DNA of 64,000 nt from an uncultured Muribaculaceae bacterium (GTDB lineage: Bacteria > Bacteroidota > Bacteroidia > Bacteroidales > Muribaculaceae): assembly GCA_910578665.1 (NCBI GenBank), contig CAJTQU010000004.1, forward strand, positions 82,448 through 146,447. Reading direction: 5' to 3'. This document shows, in pieces, positions 16,545 through 24,635 of the stretch (its first letter is position 1; each line of letters opens with the position of its first letter). Made by a program: the position numbers and the translations under genes. The notes under the pieces are model-generated. The model saw only the letters and a list, made by a program, of their open reading frames with translations. It was not told the origin of the DNA and did no database searches.

Positions 16545-17420
16545 TCAGATACGGTCAAGCACAGCCTGCACAAGTCCGTTGACAGCCGGTTTGTAATCGG
16601 TGTTGGCCTTGGTAAGCCTGCGTTCTGCTATGATACAGCAGGTTGTGACAGCCTTGTGCCCGAGCAGGCGCGCCAGGCCCTGCAGACACGCGCTCTCCAT
16701 CTCAAAATTAGTTATGGGACGTCCTTCGTAACGGAACGACTCGATCTTGCCATTAAGATCAGGATCCGCCAGCGGCACGCGTATCATGCGTCCCTGGGGA
16801 GCATAAAATCCTACGGCAGCCATAGTAAATCCTCGTACCATGTCCGAACCGGCAATACGGTCGGCCAGCTCGCAGTCGGCATCGACCACATACGGCGCCG
16901 CCCACGAACGCATCCAGCCCGTATGACGCACCAGTTTGTCTTCAAACAAAAGGTCGCACACCACATTGCGGCCGGCATAATAGTTGAGTATGCCGTCGGT
17001 GCCGATAGCCTTGTCGGCCACCACATACGAGCCGGCGTGCAAATCCTCCTGCAGAGATCCCGAAGTACCGACGCGCACCATGGTAAGAGTGCGGTGCTCG
17101 GGTTTGACCATACGGGTCTTAAAATCTATATTGGCCAGGGCATCCAGCTCTGTCACCACTATCTCCATGTTGTCAGAACCGATACCGTGCGATATGCACA
17201 TCAGCGGTTTGCCCTGATAAGTACCGCCTATAGCATGGAACTCCCTAGAGGTTACCGAATAATCTATTGTATCAAAATATGATGCCACCATGTCCACACG
17301 TCCGGGGTCGCCCACAAGTATAACCTTGTCGCGCAACTGGTCGGGGGTGAGATGGATATGAAACGCGCTTCCGTCCGCATTGATTATAAGTTCGGAAGGA
17401 GGAATTACTCTGTTTGTCAT
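16545..17420 (-). CDS. Nucleoside phosphorylase (uridine phosphorylase-like)
   Basis: A 291-residue member of the PNP/UDP phosphorylase family 1, which splits nucleosides with phosphate to free base and ribose-1-phosphate. The phosphate-site motif LVGDPGRVDMVA lies near residues 35-46, CISHGIGSDNMEIVVTEL near 75-92, TMVRVGTSGSLQEDLH near 115, and the ribose-binding NFEMESACLQGLARLLGHK near 240. The overall layout resembles uridine phosphorylases more than AdoHcy nucleosidases, but base preference is inference. The stop codon touches the dprA stop with no intergenic base, so the two genes converge without a visible terminator. Confidence 0.88.
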   Translation of the reverse strand: MTNRVIPPSELIINADGSAFHIHLTPDQLRDKVILVGDPGRVDMVASYFDTIDYSVTSREFHAIGGTYQGKPLMCISHGIGSDNMEIVVTELDALANIDFKTRMVKPEHRTLTMVRVGTSGSLQEDLHAGSYVVADKAIGTDGILNYYAGRNVVCDLLFEDKLVRHTGWMRSWAAPYVVDADCELADRIAGSDMVRGFTMAAVGFYAPQGRMIRVPLADPDLNGKIESFRYEGRPITNFEMESACLQGLARLLGHKAVTTCCIIAERRLTKANTDYKPAVNGLVQAVLDRI

Positions 17421-17473
17421 AAACGTTAGATTTTAAACCTGTATTTTATATAGAACGCACTGCACGGCCAAAA

Positions 17474-17505
17474 GTTGGGCATCTGCGATTTTTTCACTAA
17501 TTTTG
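17474..17505 (+). promoter_or_regulatory. Promoter of the YbiT-like ABC-F gene
   Basis: GTTG at 17474-17477, a 20-base spacer and TAATTTTG at 17498-17505. The start would be near 17512, leaving a leader of about 19 bases before the ATG at 17531. Confidence 0.7.
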
Positions 17506-17530
17506 CACTCTAAAACTCAGACAAAACCAG

Positions 17531-19156
17531 ATGATTCAGACCAATAACCTCAGTATCCAGTTTGGCAAGCGCGTGCTTTTCCAAGACATGAACCTCACAT
17601 TCAACCGCGGCAACTGCTACGGTATAATAGGGGCTAACGGCGCAGGCAAATCCACCCTGATGCGCATGCTCTCGGGACAGCTGACGCCCACATCGGGCAC
17701 TGTGACCATGGGACCGGGCGAACGCCTTTCCGTACTGGAACAGGACCACTTTAAATTTGACGACTGCACAGTCATGGAGACAGTGCTGCGCGGACACACC
17801 TCTCTGTGGGAAATAATGCAGGAGAAAGACGCCATCTACGCAAAAGAAGACTTCAGCGATGCCGACGGCATACGCGCCGCCGAGCTTGAAGAAAAATTTG
17901 CAGAGATGGAAGGCTGGAATGCCGAAAGCGACGCTGCCGCCCTGCTCTCAGGCCTCGGCATAAAGGAAGACCGCCACTATATGCTCATGCGCGATGTGAG
18001 CGCTAATGAAAAGGTGCGCGTGCTGCTAGCCAAAGCGCTGTTCGGCAATCCCGACAACCTGCTGCTGGACGAGCCTACCAACGACCTTGACCTTGATACT
18101 GTGGCATGGCTTGAGAATTATCTCGCAAACTGCGAAAATACCGTGCTGGTCGTAAGCCACGACCGCCACTTCCTCGACGCAGTGAGCACGCACACCCTTG
18201 ACATAGACTATAACAAGGTAAGCCTTTTTGCCGGCAACTACAGTTTCTGGTACCAGTCCAGCCAGCTGGCATTGCGCCAGCAGCAGGCGGCCAATAAGAA
18301 AGCCGAGGAAAAACGAAAAGAACTGCTCGAATTTATCCGACGCTTCTCGGCCAACGTGGCCAAATCCAAGCAGACCACTTCGCGCAAAAAGATGCTCGAG
18401 AAACTCAATATCGAAGAGATACAGCCTTCGACACGACGCTATCCCGGTATCATATTCACACCATCGAGAGAGGTTGGCAACAAGATTCTAGAGGTAAAAG
18501 GACTGAAAGCATCCATAGACGGCGAAGTGCTCTTCTCCGATGTAAATTTCCAAATAGAGAAAGGCGACAAAGTGGCTTTTCTGTCACGCGACCCACGTGC
18601 CATGACAGCCCTTTTTGAGATAATCATGGGCAACCGCCAGGCTGATACCGGCGACTTCTCCTGGGGACAGACCATTACCAACGCATACCTGCCGCTGGAC
18701 AACAGTAAGTTTTTTGAATCTGACCTGAATCTGGTTGACTGGCTATGCCAATATTCATCTGATTCGTCTGAAATATACCTTAAAGGGTTCCTTGGCAAAA
18801 TGCTTTTCTCAGGCGAAGAGGTGCTTAAAAAAGCATCCGTACTGTCCGGAGGTGAAAAGATACGCTGCATGATCGCAAAGATGATGCTCACCGATGCCAA
18901 CACACTGGTGCTGGACTCTCCCACCAACCACCTTGATCTGGAATCGATACAGGCATTCAACAACACGCTCCAAAACTTCAAAGGTGTAATACTCATGTCA
19001 AGCCATGACCATGAGTTCATCCAGACTGTGTGCAACCGCATAATAGAGCTGACGCCCGGCGGCATCATAGACAAAATGATGGACTATGATGATTATATAA
19101 CCGATGAAAAAGTAGCTGCCGCACGCGAACGCCTATATCCGTCTGCAAACGTATAA
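17531..19156 (+). CDS. YbiT-like ABC-F protein with one degenerate ATP site
   Basis: A 541-residue tandem ABC-F protein predicted to act on the ribosome. NBD1 has an intact Walker A (GANGAGKST) and Walker B (LLLDEPTNDLD), but its signature reads VSANEKVR instead of LSGGQ. NBD2 has an intact signature (LSGGEK), but its P-loop reads LSRDPRAMT with no Gly-Lys-Ser, and its Walker B is LVLDSPTNHLD, with serine replacing the catalytic glutamate. Composite site I is therefore complete while site II is degenerate in all three motifs. A linker rich in K/R/Q (about residues 245-300) lies between domains. The changes are coordinated and the frame is intact, so it is not a pseudogene. Confidence 0.88.
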   Translation: MIQTNNLSIQFGKRVLFQDMNLTFNRGNCYGIIGANGAGKSTLMRMLSGQLTPTSGTVTMGPGERLSVLEQDHFKFDDCTVMETVLRGHTSLWEIMQEKDAIYAKEDFSDADGIRAAELEEKFAEMEGWNAESDAAALLSGLGIKEDRHYMLMRDVSANEKVRVLLAKALFGNPDNLLLDEPTNDLDLDTVAWLENYLANCENTVLVVSHDRHFLDAVSTHTLDIDYNKVSLFAGNYSFWYQSSQLALRQQQAANKKAEEKRKELLEFIRRFSANVAKSKQTTSRKKMLEKLNIEEIQPSTRRYPGIIFTPSREVGNKILEVKGLKASIDGEVLFSDVNFQIEKGDKVAFLSRDPRAMTALFEIIMGNRQADTGDFSWGQTITNAYLPLDNSKFFESDLNLVDWLCQYSSDSSEIYLKGFLGKMLFSGEEVLKKASVLSGGEKIRCMIAKMMLTDANTLVLDSPTNHLDLESIQAFNNTLQNFKGVILMSSHDHEFIQTVCNRIIELTPGGIIDKMMDYDDYITDEKVAAARERLYPSANV

Positions 19157-19170
19157 CTTCCAATCACACA

Positions 19171-19464
19171 ATGGTAAAACATATAGTTACATTCAAACTT
19201 AAAGGCACCCCGGAGGAACGCCTCCGTTATGCCGGCGATTTTCGTGACGCGCTCATGGCCCTGCCCGAAGAGGTACCCGTCCTGCGCGCCATAGAGGTAG
19301 GCATCAATGCAAATCCGGATGAAGACTGGGACCTTGTACTCACTGCCACAGTAGACACTATGGCCGATGTGGCCGCTTATGCATCCCATCCGGCACATGT
19401 GGCCGCAGCAGCGATAATAGCCGATGTAAAACATTCCCGTGCCTGTGTAGACTACGAAGTATAA
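19171..19464 (+). CDS. Dabb family stress-responsive alpha/beta-barrel protein
   Basis: A 97-residue protein of the Dabb (dimeric alpha-beta barrel) family. It begins with the typical strand MVKHIVTFKLKGTPEERL, has VPVLRAIEVGINANPDEDWDLVLTATVDTM in the middle and SHPAHVAAAAIIADVKHSRACVDYEV at the end, covering the whole domain. Members are small dimeric ligand-binding or unassigned stress proteins; no enzymatic role can be claimed. It begins 14 bases after the ABC-F gene and is probably its operon partner, followed by a strong terminator. Confidence 0.85.
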   Translation: MVKHIVTFKLKGTPEERLRYAGDFRDALMALPEEVPVLRAIEVGINANPDEDWDLVLTATVDTMADVAAYASHPAHVAAAAIIADVKHSRACVDYEV

Positions 19465-19503
19465 TACAGTCCTTAAGGGAGAGTAATCTCAACCATGCAT
19501 ACT

Positions 19504-19549
19504 GAAATAAACCCTAAAAGTCTGAACGACTTTTAGGGTTTATTATTTC
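19504..19549. terminator. Bidirectional intrinsic terminator
   Basis: TAAACCCTAAAAGTC and GACTTTTAGGGTTTA form a 15-bp perfect stem around a five-base loop, flanked by A-rich and T-rich runs. It separates the plus-strand ABC-F/Dabb operon from the convergent secreted-protein gene. Confidence 0.88.
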
Positions 19550-19591
19550 AAACCTGCATCTTTGCAGGCCGGAGTTTGTCAGTGACTATCC

Positions 19592-22483
19592 TTATTTCAA
19601 GAATTTGATAGTTTTACCGCCGCTGACAGCCACATACAAGCCCTTAGGCAGACCGGATACCGAGAGAACGCCCTCTTCAGAAGATGCGACAAGATGTCCG
19701 GCGGTATTGTATACCCTGACAGCTGCACAAGCATTCACAACCTGTGCCGCGACATCATAATTCGGAGCAGTGTCAGAAGCGATACTGTCAGCACTGCCAC
19801 TAATTTCACGCATCATGCCGTTAATCCAGATCACACCGTCAGCATCGGCGTCAGCCTCATTAATAACATAATTTGACGGTATGACAGCGGTAGGCCAGCC
19901 TTTCATAAGGCAGAAGCCGGCCACTTCGTATTTCTCAGCAATCTCGGCATCATTAACAGCAATTTGGAGTTTAACTGTCTCGCCGGCAATACCGGTAGTT
20001 TCACGGGCATAACTTCCGTCACCCAACTCAAATACCACATTGCCCATAGCGCTTGTAGTAGTCTGCGACACGTTGCCGTCAGCATCTACAAGCCATGCCG
20101 TAGAACCTCTAAGAACGAACAGTTTCACGTTCTCATCAACCTTGAAGACACCTTTGAACAGAATGAAATTTTCCTTAACATCTTCCTCGGTAAACGTATA
20201 AGTATTATCCGGCATAGTGATACCGTCAGCAGCCATTGTGAGAGAATAGAATTTCTCTATATGGTCGAATACATAGCCTACTTCCGGCTCAACGACAAAC
20301 TTGACAGTCTGTCCAGCTTCAGGCCTGATATTCTGCACCTTTTGTCCGTCCACTTCAAAATATACATTACCACATACAATATATTTTGCATCATCATAAG
20401 TGGCCTGGCAATATGCCTGGCACGGAGTGTGTACCAGCGCGTCTATAGTCGTACGTCCTGTAATCTTGACATAGGCTATACGTCCCTCGCTATCAGGCTC
20501 AACAGCCACATCAGCTCCGTTCACCCTGACATACTTGAATTCACTCTGCGTATCACTGCAGTATACACGCACATAGTTTCCTATAAGCACTTCGTTCACA
20601 CTGCCATTAGTAAGCTTCTTGACAAATTTATATGCCTTTTCATCTTCGTTATAGGTCATTTCCCAGAAAGTCACCAATTCTCCGTTAGGCACCACTATGG
20701 CATTGCCCTCAGATGGTTCGGTCTCTTTCATCACCACATCAATTGTAGCGCTGGTTATATCGGCCGAAGCAACTGTGACTTCATACACGCCTTTGGCAAT
20801 GTTGGAGATAACGATACCCTTTGTCTCGGAGCTTACATTCTCTAGCACATAGCCACCTTTGGCAGACAGCGTCATGGTGGTATACGACTTAACGGTCATC
20901 GGAGAAGACAAGGCAATCTGGTCTACTCCCACTGTGGCCTGCAACCAGTCCAGATCAGCACCATCATTCATGTTGAAGCTCATGGACATGTCTATAGGAG
21001 ACTTACGGGACATGATTTCCACCCAGTCGCCCTCTTCGGCCTCTACCATATATAATCCGCTTGCACCTACGGCCACTTCATCGCCATTCACACTCACCGA
21101 CACCATCTGGTTGCCCGCGGTGGCACTTATGGCAAGTGCGTTTTTAATGTCTGCCAGCGCAAATTCATTCTTGCCGTCAGCCAGACTGAGATTATCGCCG
21201 CGGCCGCCTTCCTGCTGTACTTTCACACGCGAAGCTTTGTCCACGTTAAGCACCACGCCGTTCACATTACGAGTGCCGTATACCGCGATTTTGGCAGGAT
21301 TGGCACCGTCAGCACCTGGAACAATGCGGAAATTAGACATCATATCCGTAATCGCTCCGTTTGAATTGACAAGATAAGAAAGTTGTGTGCCGGGACGTGC
21401 CGATACATACACGAGTTCGCCCTGGTTGCCCTTAATAATCTGCGACATGCCTGTCACATCAAGTACTGTGCCGTCAGAAGTCTTGAAGAAATAAGCATCC
21501 AGAGGAGCGTTACCTGCCGCGGCCTCAATCACAAAATCAGTTGACGGACCCTGGGTCGTGACTACGAAATCGTCACCGTTCTCAACCTCGAATATCCATC
21601 CGCCGGTACCGTCCCAGCCTATGGGCTTCTGTACCTCGCCGTTTTTGAGTATCTGAACAATCTTACCGCCTGCGGCAATAAACTCAAGAGGATTCTCCGA
21701 AGCCATGCATGCAAACTCATTCTTCATATTGTCATATACAGTGAGATAGCGCCATTCGCCGGCACGCTGGTTTTCAAGATAGCAGCTCACATTAGCTGCC
21801 CAGTCCACAGTCACAGAAAACCTGATAGCATCGTCACGCAGCTTCATGTTGACATTCACTATGTAATAATCAGGCACAGTGTTGACAAATACAAACGAAC
21901 CGTCTTCTTCAAAAGTTCCCTCAAGATCCCCCCTATTGGGCACTGAGGCTACAGTGATGCTATAAGCAGCATCAGGTGTGATCTTAACGCTTGCTTTCTC
22001 AGGTATAATACTGAAATTGGCAGCATCTTTTTCAGGCACCACCCACTGCCCGTCTTTTAAATAAGTAACGTTGAACGGACTGCCGGTCACACCCTCTCCG
22101 GATGCCCTGAAATTCATGGTAATGTCCTTGACAATGTCAGAACCGCCACCCTCGCCGGTAGTCTCGATATCAATCTTGACACTGACATTGTAAAAACGCA
22201 CGGTGTATTCACCGGCCACCGGCGACAGAGTCTCGCTCTCATTCTTAACCACACTGGTGATTTCTGCGCCCTGAGCCGCCTTTATAAGCAAAGGCGAGTC
22301 ATCGGCATCGCTGAGATCTAACACGTTGATACCGTCTACCAAATCCAGCGTCTTCCCATAACCGCTGTTAGTAGAGACTATTACATTTGCAGCCTTGTCC
22401 ACATTTATGATAACGTTTGTGGCCTGCATGGTAAAAATCCCCACCAACGTCATGAGAAACGAAAGTAGAAAATGCTTTTTCAT
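19592..22483 (-). CDS. Large secreted repeat protein with T9SS-like C-terminal domain
   Basis: A 963-residue exported protein of unknown function. The N-terminal signal peptide (about 21 residues) ends near MQATN. The body is made of beta-rich repeats: VIINVDKAANVIVSTNSGYG near residue 25 recurs as VVLNVDKASRVKVQQEGGRG near residue 415, each followed by LDLVDGINVLDL- or LSLADGKNEFAL-type strands, so a module was duplicated. Other strand-rich segments resemble carbohydrate-binding or Ig-like folds but I cannot assign one. The last about 70 residues (AAVRVYNTAGHLVASS, LPKGLYVAVSGGKTIKFLK) match type IX secretion sorting domains. It lies downstream of the M6 protease gene and may be in its operon. 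Confidence 0.75.
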   Translation of the reverse strand: MKKHFLLSFLMTLVGIFTMQATNVIINVDKAANVIVSTNSGYGKTLDLVDGINVLDLSDADDSPLLIKAAQGAEITSVVKNESETLSPVAGEYTVRFYNVSVKIDIETTGEGGGSDIVKDITMNFRASGEGVTGSPFNVTYLKDGQWVVPEKDAANFSIIPEKASVKITPDAAYSITVASVPNRGDLEGTFEEDGSFVFVNTVPDYYIVNVNMKLRDDAIRFSVTVDWAANVSCYLENQRAGEWRYLTVYDNMKNEFACMASENPLEFIAAGGKIVQILKNGEVQKPIGWDGTGGWIFEVENGDDFVVTTQGPSTDFVIEAAAGNAPLDAYFFKTSDGTVLDVTGMSQIIKGNQGELVYVSARPGTQLSYLVNSNGAITDMMSNFRIVPGADGANPAKIAVYGTRNVNGVVLNVDKASRVKVQQEGGRGDNLSLADGKNEFALADIKNALAISATAGNQMVSVSVNGDEVAVGASGLYMVEAEEGDWVEIMSRKSPIDMSMSFNMNDGADLDWLQATVGVDQIALSSPMTVKSYTTMTLSAKGGYVLENVSSETKGIVISNIAKGVYEVTVASADITSATIDVVMKETEPSEGNAIVVPNGELVTFWEMTYNEDEKAYKFVKKLTNGSVNEVLIGNYVRVYCSDTQSEFKYVRVNGADVAVEPDSEGRIAYVKITGRTTIDALVHTPCQAYCQATYDDAKYIVCGNVYFEVDGQKVQNIRPEAGQTVKFVVEPEVGYVFDHIEKFYSLTMAADGITMPDNTYTFTEEDVKENFILFKGVFKVDENVKLFVLRGSTAWLVDADGNVSQTTTSAMGNVVFELGDGSYARETTGIAGETVKLQIAVNDAEIAEKYEVAGFCLMKGWPTAVIPSNYVINEADADADGVIWINGMMREISGSADSIASDTAPNYDVAAQVVNACAAVRVYNTAGHLVASSEEGVLSVSGLPKGLYVAVSGGKTIKFLK

Positions 22484-22549
22484 GCTAAAAACTATTAATA
22501 ATGATTTATAAAAAGTGATTGAATTGTTTCATTACCCACGACAGCAGCG

Positions 22550-22576
22550 CCGGAGCGGCACACACAGCCGCTCCGG
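22550..22576 (-). other. Intercistronic 10-bp GC hairpin
   Basis: CCGGAGCGGC (22550-22559) and GCCGCTCCGG (22567-22576) are perfect complements across a seven-base loop, between the M6 protease gene and the downstream secreted protein. No U run follows on the minus strand, so it may attenuate or stabilise the transcript rather than terminate it. Confidence 0.5.
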
Positions 22577-22589
22577 GCCGTGCCTCCCG

Positions 22590-24317
22590 TCAGGGTATGC
22601 GCACTTTCACCGACTTGTCAGCAGTCCTGACAATGTATATGCCGGAAGGCAGATTTTCAGCAGAGACATTCCGGCCGGAGATATCAAATACCCGAGATCC
22701 TTCGGGTGTCGAAATGCTGTTGCCATTGACAGCTACTACCTTAAAACCGTCAGCGCCCACCTTGCCGACACTGGCTACATCGTGCGAATAATCGAATGTT
22801 ATAATACCGTCTTCTGATTCACGAATATTGCTTATACCGAATTTAACCGGCATTTTGGTGCCTGAAGACTGCCAGACAGCAGCAGGAACCGTAGTCGCCG
22901 AAAACGATGTGTTGTTAAACGGTCCGGGGAACGGGTCGCCAGCCTCATCCGACACGATAGGATTCCACATATTGTCTGCCGCCACTATGCGCACATGCTC
23001 ATATCCGGCAGCAAGAGCGTTCACGGTGTTGCGTTTCCAATGCTTTTTATCATAATGGCAATAGGAAATCACCAGTCCGTGACCCGGAATACCCTTGTCC
23101 CAGCCCTGCTGACGGCGGTTCTCTAGAGTATAATATTCGTCAGGATTATCCGGATTAACGATAAATACAGCCTGGTGCGAAGTGTCGAAAGGCTCAAGCG
23201 TGACATCGTAACGCGACTCGTCGAGAACGATAGGGTCAAGCCATCCGAGAGTGTATTTGTCCATAGCGGTATACCCCGAAGGCGTCACCTGGTTATCATT
23301 ATACGACCCAACATCCATTATATCAAAATGCGACATACCGTGGCCTCCCTGGCCCGAAGTGTCATAAATGTCAGCCAGACCGAGTATATGGCTGAATTCA
23401 TGGCATATGGTGCCGATACCGTCAAGTTCGGTGCCCTGTCCTCCCTTTAACTCGCATGAACAGGCGGCCACTCCGAGCTGAAGCCCGTCGAAGTAATCAA
23501 ACACATAGTTTGACAAATCCTGCATAGCGGGCCATACTGAGTCATAGGGACCGCCCTGCGCCTGGCCGTGACCGGCAAAAACGACAAACAGAAAATCAAC
23601 AAAACCATCATTGTTCATGTCATATTTGGAAAAATCCAGTCCCATCTTGTCAGCCTCCAAGCAGGCATCCCTGAACTGGTTGACAATATCGTTGGTCATG
23701 CCGTAGTCAGCACGGTTCTTCGGCAGCGTGATAGGCCCGACGACATCGAATTTAGGGGTAAACTTACCGTTAGACTGTGATGTAAAATAGTCTAACACAC
23801 TGCCATACGTAGCCGAACTGGAATAGCCTTTCTCATTACACAGGCGGTCATAATGCTCGACCGTGGCTGCCTCTGTGAGCTTCACATCCTGGTATTCGCA
23901 CAGCAGAATCAACCCTGTAACGACACCGGTGGTCGAAAACGTCGGCTTTATAGGTCCGGGGGCTATCCTGGAAGAGGGGGTATCTTGCGAAGCAGTCTCA
24001 AGATGACGCGCCATAGCTGCTTTCAGCATCCTGGCCTCGTCAGGCGGAGTGGCCTTGCCTGTGACTGTGCCCGAGGCTTGCAGAGATCCGTCAGAGGCCA
24101 GCACTGCCGGACGTAGTGTGCCGCCGGCATCCATCAAAAGGATTTCGCCGGCCGCTGTTTCGTAATAATGGAACCTTTCGTCACCGATGACAACAGCCTC
24201 TACCACGGTCCCGTCCGGCTGCACGAGTTTTTTTATACCGGGGGCTGCCGGCACAGCGTTCATCACAAGCGTTCCGAATAACAAGCCGGAAAGCAATGTA
24301 GTAAATTTTTTCTTCAT
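22590..24317 (-). CDS. Secreted M6 family metalloprotease with T9SS-like tail
   Basis: A 575-residue secreted zinc protease of the M6 (immune inhibitor A-like) family. A signal peptide covers about residues 1-24. A propeptide-like region leads to the catalytic domain, which contains HEFSHILGLADIYD near residue 306, the HExxHxxGxxD zinc motif. DMNNDGFVDFLFVVFAGHGQAQGG upstream and the GHGLVISYCHYD region downstream match other Bacteroidetes M6 proteins. The tail (RVFDISGRNVSAENLPSGIYIVR) is a type IX sorting domain, implying export to the cell surface or medium. Substrate is unknown. It probably heads an operon with the 963-residue protein. Confidence 0.87.
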   Translation of the reverse strand: MKKKFTTLLSGLLFGTLVMNAVPAAPGIKKLVQPDGTVVEAVVIGDERFHYYETAAGEILLMDAGGTLRPAVLASDGSLQASGTVTGKATPPDEARMLKAAMARHLETASQDTPSSRIAPGPIKPTFSTTGVVTGLILLCEYQDVKLTEAATVEHYDRLCNEKGYSSSATYGSVLDYFTSQSNGKFTPKFDVVGPITLPKNRADYGMTNDIVNQFRDACLEADKMGLDFSKYDMNNDGFVDFLFVVFAGHGQAQGGPYDSVWPAMQDLSNYVFDYFDGLQLGVAACSCELKGGQGTELDGIGTICHEFSHILGLADIYDTSGQGGHGMSHFDIMDVGSYNDNQVTPSGYTAMDKYTLGWLDPIVLDESRYDVTLEPFDTSHQAVFIVNPDNPDEYYTLENRRQQGWDKGIPGHGLVISYCHYDKKHWKRNTVNALAAGYEHVRIVAADNMWNPIVSDEAGDPFPGPFNNTSFSATTVPAAVWQSSGTKMPVKFGISNIRESEDGIITFDYSHDVASVGKVGADGFKVVAVNGNSISTPEGSRVFDISGRNVSAENLPSGIYIVRTADKSVKVRIP

Positions 24318-24407
24318 ATAAGCGTGTTTTTAGTTGGTATCAGCAATTGGAGTGTAACAAGACACAAAATCAAAATTCACAAAAACCATTATTAACAATA
24401 ACGTCTG

Positions 24408-24415
24408 CAAAGCTA
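24408..24415 (-). promoter_or_regulatory. -7 element upstream of the M6 protease gene
   Basis: The minus strand reads TAGCTTTG, matching TAnnTTTG; no good -33 box is visible at 19-21 bases. It would give a leader of roughly 80 bases. Confidence 0.45.
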
Positions 24416-24479
24416 GGAATAATTTTTAAATAAAATAGCTCGTTTTACCCCCCCTTAACGTTTTTTAACATTTCTCTTG

Positions 24480-24510
24480 TTTGTAATATGTAACTTTAAA
24501 CTTACCTTTG
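24480..24510 (+). promoter_or_regulatory. Promoter of the Fn3/choice-of-anchor-J protein
   Basis: TTTG at 24480-24483, a 19-base spacer and TACCTTTG at 24503-24510. The start would be near 24517, giving a leader of about 120 bases. With the element at 24408 it makes a divergent pair of secreted-protein promoters. Confidence 0.7.
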
Positions 24511-24635
24511 CCACCGAAATAAATACCATGGGAGCACGACCATCAGAATAATGTGCCTGGTTCTCACGATACACGTTTTTGACAACACGAGGTTTCCAAT
24601 TACGCGCTTCAAACATCAACTTTATTAATATCATT

